A stretch of DNA of 64,000 nt, taken from NCBI GenBank assembly GCA_002721615.1, contig PBKW01000009.1:59849-123848 (forward strand), given 5' to 3'. The notes under the pieces are model-generated. The model did not search any database, was not told the origin of the DNA, and saw only the letters and a list, made by a program, of their open reading frames with translations. Position 1 is the first letter of the stretch, and every line of letters starts with the position of its first letter. Both the position numbers and the translations under genes were made by a program. This DNA is from Chloroflexota bacterium. Lineage in GTDB: Bacteria > Chloroflexota > Dehalococcoidia > Lucifugimonadales > Lucifugimonadaceae. Positions 59,627-64,000 of this stretch are shown one piece after another.

Positions 59627-60112
59627 ATGGATATCAAAATTATTGATCAATATAAAATAACAAATAATCAAGTTTTAAATTATATTGACGATATTACTGA
59701 TGAAGAATCTAAGCGTATTTTTGAACCTTTGAATTGTATTAGTTGGACTTTAGGCCATTTAGCTAGATATAACAATCTTACTTTCGCAGCAAGATCTAGA
59801 GGAGTAGAAATACCTAATGAATTTAAAGATTTTGAAAATGGAGCTCCGCACTCTCAGAAAGATTTATCCTATGTAAAAGGTTTGTGGATTAAAACATTAA
59901 AAGATACTGAGAAGTTTTTAGATGGTTTAAATGAAAATGATTTAGTAAAAATTTTGGATAATGATTCAAATGCTGGTGATAATTTAGGCACTGTAATCAC
60001 TAGATTGATCTTTCACTCATGGAATCATCTGGGAGAAATTGCTTCAGTTAGACAATTGATAGGGAAAAACCCTGGAAATCCTGGATATGGAAAATGGGAT
60101 TGGAAATATTAG
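59627..60112 (+). CDS. DinB-like protein
   Basis: CISWTLGHLARYNNLT...RLIFHSWNHLGEIASVRQLIG four-helix metal-binding pattern. Confidence 0.75.
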   Translation: MDIKIIDQYKITNNQVLNYIDDITDEESKRIFEPLNCISWTLGHLARYNNLTFAARSRGVEIPNEFKDFENGAPHSQKDLSYVKGLWIKTLKDTEKFLDGLNENDLVKILDNDSNAGDNLGTVITRLIFHSWNHLGEIASVRQLIGKNPGNPGYGKWDWKY

Positions 60113-60278
60113 TTTTTTTATTCTATTTATCAAAAAATTAGTTTAAAGGAAAAAATGATACCTGAAAATAATGATTATACTTCTTTAGTTCCAAAGTATA
60201 TTTTTTAAATCATGAAAAATGTTAAAGAGTATATTGAAGGAATAAAAACAATTCCATGGATTTCATTTGATGAATTAA

Positions 60279-60542
60279 ATAATCAAATATTTATTTAATT
60301 CTCCTATTTCTTATGTGGAAAATGTGAAAACACCTGCATTGATTTTATGCGGCGAATTAGATTATAGGTGTCCTATTGAGCAAGCTGAACAATATTTTGT
60401 TGTATTGAAAAGGTTAAATAAAAATGTTCAATTTGTGAGATATCCTGAGGAGAATCATCAGATACTGAATCAGGGAAAACCAGATTTTGTGATAGATTAT
60501 TGGGCTAGAACTATAAATTTTTTTAAAGAATATCTTTATTGA
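60279..60542 (+). pseudogene. C-terminal remnant of an S9 prolyl oligopeptidase-family gene
   Basis: YLFNSPISYVENVKTPALILCGELDYRCPIEQAEQYFVVLKRLNKNVQFVRYPEENHQILNQGKP; stop codons directly upstream, no catalytic Ser region. Confidence 0.7.
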
Positions 60543-60563
60543 TATTTTTTGGGGTTTCCAAAA

Positions 60564-62051
60564 TCATTTTCTATATATTTCTACTTTAGGGGAGAATTTA
60601 GAGTTTTTCTCCATTGGGAACATAGGTCTTTGGCAATTTTTATGTCCTAGACTGGATACATTAGCACTTGTAGCTCCAGGAGCATCAACATTAAAATTTT
60701 TTTTAACCCAATTATCATAAAATTCTGGCTCACAATGAGGAGATTTTACTATTACTGAATGAAAATCTTTGGGATTTAGTTTATTAACTAAGTATATTGA
60801 TCTATCTACTTGCATTACAGGATTACTAGTTACAACTATTGTTAAATTTCCAGATTTTAGAACGGCTGTTAAACCAGGAGTTTGTAAAAATCCCCACTTT
60901 TCTAACATAAAAGGTTCATTAGAAATAGAAATCACTTTCCATTCTAAGTTTAGTGGCTTGAATCTTTGATCAAATGCTCCTCCAACAGGGATTGTAATTT
61001 GAGATCCTTGCCCTTTTTGATGAGCAAATTTAGCAGCTTTGGGGTCAAGTAAAGTAGATAATATAGAATGTGGATAATTTTGTTGGATCATCTCTGAGAT
61101 AATAGCATTGCTGTCTCCCAAGGCACCAGAACTAGGAGCATCAGCAGCATCTGTATATGCGATTGTGCCTTCCATCTTTGATCCTAACTCAACAGATTTT
61201 TTAATATTTATTAATTTTGCTTGCATTTTTTTTCTATTTGGCCAAAAATCATTCGCCATTTTTAAAGCTGACTGTGAAGCTAGTTCTATATCATTGTCAG
61301 AAAAGACATAAGATTGACTACAGAGTTCTGGAACATCTGTAAATGGATTACCTATAAAAAAACCTGCAGATAATATTTTGTTATTCGAATTTAGAGATTT
61401 TGCATATTTTATCTGTTTACCAAAAATACCTTTTTCAGTAATTAATTCTTCTCCTCTAACTAATGTAGGAATTCTCACTCGGGCACATAATGGTTTTACT
61501 TTTTGATTCATGATCTTTTTCAACATTTTAAATGCTCTTTTCCCTGTATCAGCAAAATCAATATGTGGATAAGTATGTAAAGATGTGACACCATCACAAT
61601 TTTCCAGCATTTTTGTTGTAAGTACACCATGTAAATCTAAAGAAATTACTAAGGGGATATCTTGTCCAAGAATTTTTCTAATTTCTTCTAAAATAAAACC
61701 TTCTGGATCTAATTCTTCAGTAGTAGCCATAGATCCATGTAGAGAGATATATACTCCGTCTACTTTTCCTTTATGTTCCTCTATAGAATTGATAAGTTCG
61801 TTAGAGATTTTTAAAAAAGAAGTGTGTTCTAATATTCCTGCTGCATGTCCTTGAGCATTGTATGTGAACACAGGATGCATATTTTGTGTTTTCTCTATCT
61901 CTTCAATTACTCCTCCGATATAAGTATTTAACCCTTTATTGAACTTATATATTTCATTTCCTCTAGATATATCAAAAAAATCATATTTACATGTAACAGG
62001 ATTGAAAGAGGAGATTTCTTGAGTGCATCCAGCAATTAAAATTTTTTTCAT
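60564..62051 (-). CDS. M81-family (MlrC-like) metallopeptidase
   Basis: IAGCTQEISSFNPV, GVYISLHGSMATTEELDPEGFILEEIR, VISLDLHGVLTTKM, YPHIDFADTGKRA. Confidence 0.9.
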   Translation of the reverse strand: MKKILIAGCTQEISSFNPVTCKYDFFDISRGNEIYKFNKGLNTYIGGVIEEIEKTQNMHPVFTYNAQGHAAGILEHTSFLKISNELINSIEEHKGKVDGVYISLHGSMATTEELDPEGFILEEIRKILGQDIPLVISLDLHGVLTTKMLENCDGVTSLHTYPHIDFADTGKRAFKMLKKIMNQKVKPLCARVRIPTLVRGEELITEKGIFGKQIKYAKSLNSNNKILSAGFFIGNPFTDVPELCSQSYVFSDNDIELASQSALKMANDFWPNRKKMQAKLINIKKSVELGSKMEGTIAYTDAADAPSSGALGDSNAIISEMIQQNYPHSILSTLLDPKAAKFAHQKGQGSQITIPVGGAFDQRFKPLNLEWKVISISNEPFMLEKWGFLQTPGLTAVLKSGNLTIVVTSNPVMQVDRSIYLVNKLNPKDFHSVIVKSPHCEPEFYDNWVKKNFNVDAPGATSANVSSLGHKNCQRPMFPMEKNSKFSPKVEIYRK

Positions 62052-62167
62052 ATTTTAATATTCTATTGTTTTTAATTATCTTTATACTAGATTGTCACAC
62101 CTAGTTAATTTCTGTGCAATATTAAAAATATGATTATTGTATTTGAAAATTTCAGAAATTTTTAACT

Positions 62168-62623
62168 TTATCTGACAATGAATTTTCCAACTGTTCCACT
62201 AGAATAATGACCAGGAATATTACAGATAAATGCATATGTTCCAGGTTGTAAATCAGAGATTGCGCCTTTTCCATTTTGTCCTGGTTGCACATCAGATATT
62301 TCTAATAATACTTCTATTTCAGATAAATCAGCAGTTTCATCATCTAATATAGTGAAATCGTCATAACTACTCTGATTTAAAACATACATATTATGAACAA
62401 GTTTCCCTGCATTAGTTAGAGTGATTTCTATGTCACCAGGAGGAATGTGTTTTCCCATTTTATAGTTTGGAGTAGGTCTAACCTCCCACTCATTCATAAT
62501 GACTGATAATCTATTCACGGATTTTTCTGATATTTCTTTGCTTGATGCTTCATCAGAACTAGCTTGACTACAAGAGATAATAGTCATTGAAATTACCAAT
62601 AAAATAGTGTAAAAAATTTTCAT
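62168..62623 (-). CDS. Cupredoxin-like lipoprotein
   Basis: Lipobox IISC; KLVHNMYV, DLQPGTYAFICNIPGHYSSGTVGKFIV. Confidence 0.82.
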   Translation of the reverse strand: MKIFYTILLVISMTIISCSQASSDEASSKEISEKSVNRLSVIMNEWEVRPTPNYKMGKHIPPGDIEITLTNAGKLVHNMYVLNQSSYDDFTILDDETADLSEIEVLLEISDVQPGQNGKGAISDLQPGTYAFICNIPGHYSSGTVGKFIVR

Positions 62624-62783
62624 AATCGTCCCCAGTATTTAATGTTTTCCTTGATATTAATAATAATTTTTCAACAATCTGTAACAAATAGTATAAATAT
62701 GATTAAAATAGTCAAGAGTTCTAAGTTTAGAAAAATTTGGTTACTTGGTTGATTTTATAAGTTTTGTATAGAATACAATTAAT

Positions 62784-64000
62784 ATGAAAATCTATTTTAA
62801 ATATTTTGTTCTCCTCTTAGGTATATTTTTTATTATGCCTGTGATTGAAATTAAAGCTAATGAAATTGAAATTAAAGATGATCAAGTTCACTTTTTTGAT
62901 TTACCTACTTTAGAAGGAAGAATGGTTTTTTCCGTCAAAACAGAAGGCCAATCTAACCATGACCTTTGGATAATGAATGCCGATGGAAGTGATATACGTT
63001 CCCTTACTCGAACAAATTATAATGAAATAGAACCTACAATATCACCAGATGGACGACAAGTTGCTTTTGCACATGATAGAGAAGGAGATTGGAGAATAGG
63101 AATAATGGATCTAGATAACCCCACACCTACAGATCCCTGGCCAATTACATTTTATAATGACCAAAGAAATCCAGATTGGGGAGACAATGGATTGATTGCT
63201 TTTCAGTCAAATCAAGAAGGAATGTGGAGCATATGGTCAAAAGATCCATTTATGAAAGGTGATCTTTACGGGCGAGATCTTCAAGAACAGTCTAATATTT
63301 CAAAGTGGGGTGATGTGGAAATGCAGAATGATGTAAAGCAACCCTCCTATAGTAAAGATGGTAGGTATTTAGCTTTTGCTACAAATAGAGACGGCCAAAA
63401 TCCTGACAATAGAATAAATAGAATCTGGGTCTTGGACAGACAAACTCGTACATCAAAATCAATTCCTCGTAATATGGTAAAACAGGGTGATGATCCTGAA
63501 TTTTATAAAGGAAGAAATTGGTATCCAGATGCTTTTGGACTTCCTGTAATTGCGTTTGTACAAATTAAAGATGGAAAACCAACTATAAGATGGTCAAATA
63601 TAGATGGATCCGGAGGTGGAAAACTTACCGATAGAATGCCTGGAAATATTGCTGCAAAAAACCCTAAGTTTGGTCCCGAAAGATCACAAGAAGTATTGGC
63701 TTTCTTAACTGAGAAAAGTCCTAATGCTGGATGGAAAATTGCAGTAATGGATATTCACAGAGGTCAAAACATGCCTCCTGTTATTGTTACTCCACCTTCA
63801 ATGGGAGCATCTATAGATTCTTTTGATTGGGGAATTCATCCTGGTTCTAGTGGAGGCATGATGGACAGGATGAGAAATATGATGCCTGGTGGTAATAATA
63901 GAGGTGGTGGAAACAATATGGACAATAGGATGATGGACGAAGGTAGAAAGATGATGCAGGAGCAGGAAGAAATGCAACGTAGGATGATGGAAGAGCAGAG
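62784..64000 (+). CDS. Secreted TolB/PD40-like beta-propeller protein with Met-rich tail (3' truncated by window)
   Basis: Not in ORF track; signal MKIYFKYFVLLLGIFFIMP; WIMNADGSDIRSLTRTNYNEIEPTISPDGRQVAFAHDREG; open to window end. Confidence 0.85.
   Translation, partial: MKIYFKYFVLLLGIFFIMPVIEIKANEIEIKDDQVHFFDLPTLEGRMVFSVKTEGQSNHDLWIMNADGSDIRSLTRTNYNEIEPTISPDGRQVAFAHDREGDWRIGIMDLDNPTPTDPWPITFYNDQRNPDWGDNGLIAFQSNQEGMWSIWSKDPFMKGDLYGRDLQEQSNISKWGDVEMQNDVKQPSYSKDGRYLAFATNRDGQNPDNRINRIWVLDRQTRTSKSIPRNMVKQGDDPEFYKGRNWYPDAFGLPVIAFVQIKDGKPTIRWSNIDGSGGGKLTDRMPGNIAAKNPKFGPERSQEVLAFLTEKSPNAGWKIAVMDIHRGQNMPPVIVTPPSMGASIDSFDWGIHPGSSGGMMDRMRNMMPGGNNRGGGNNMDNRMMDEGRKMMQEQEEMQRRMMEEQ

Noticed and set aside
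60547-60563. TTTTGG-GGTTT-CCAAAA hairpin as bidirectional terminator
   Set aside because: Short stem and weak U-tracts on both strands; not enough support
1-64000. tRNA, rRNA, transposase or integrase genes
   Set aside because: None recognised by eye; a tRNAscan/Infernal run would be needed to exclude a missed tRNA

Overview
AT-rich, gene-dense bacterial chromosomal segment. Several traits suggest a SAR202-like or other Chloroflexota lineage, but this is inference from protein content only. Positions 1-17.8 kb carry a nearly complete S10-spc-alpha ribosomal superoperon: fusA 3' end, rpsJ to rplQ with secY, adk, map, infA, rpmJ and rpoA, then truA, rplM and rpsI. Next come housekeeping genes: prmC, prfA, hisS, guaB3, panC, a gamma-carbonic-anhydrase-like protein, gatA/gatC, pyrG and rho. 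A large S-layer-like surface protein follows, with a long structured leader and a perfect intrinsic terminator, then a C-terminally anchored Pro/Thr-rich surface protein. Further genes are a degenerate MBL-fold protein, hrcA, dnaJ, prmA, rsmE, gpsA, plsY, der, argF and argS. The accessory part (45.2-62 kb) holds: an amidase with a GatC-like mini-ORF upstream; a DPPR-synthase-like UbiA protein; a CDP-alcohol phosphotransferase with a degenerate motif; a PntC-like nucleotidyltransferase; an AEP-transaminase-like protein; a PlsY paralogue coupled to a GT2 glycosyltransferase; a decayed S9 peptidase; and an M81 peptidase. A cupredoxin-like lipoprotein and a truncated TolB-like Met-rich protein are divergently oriented at the end. 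The strongest leads are the phosphonate/polar-headgroup gene group at 46.8-51.6 kb, the structured leader of the S-layer gene, and the mini-GatC/amidase pair that lacks a usual start codon. No tRNA, rRNA, CRISPR or transposon was recognised.
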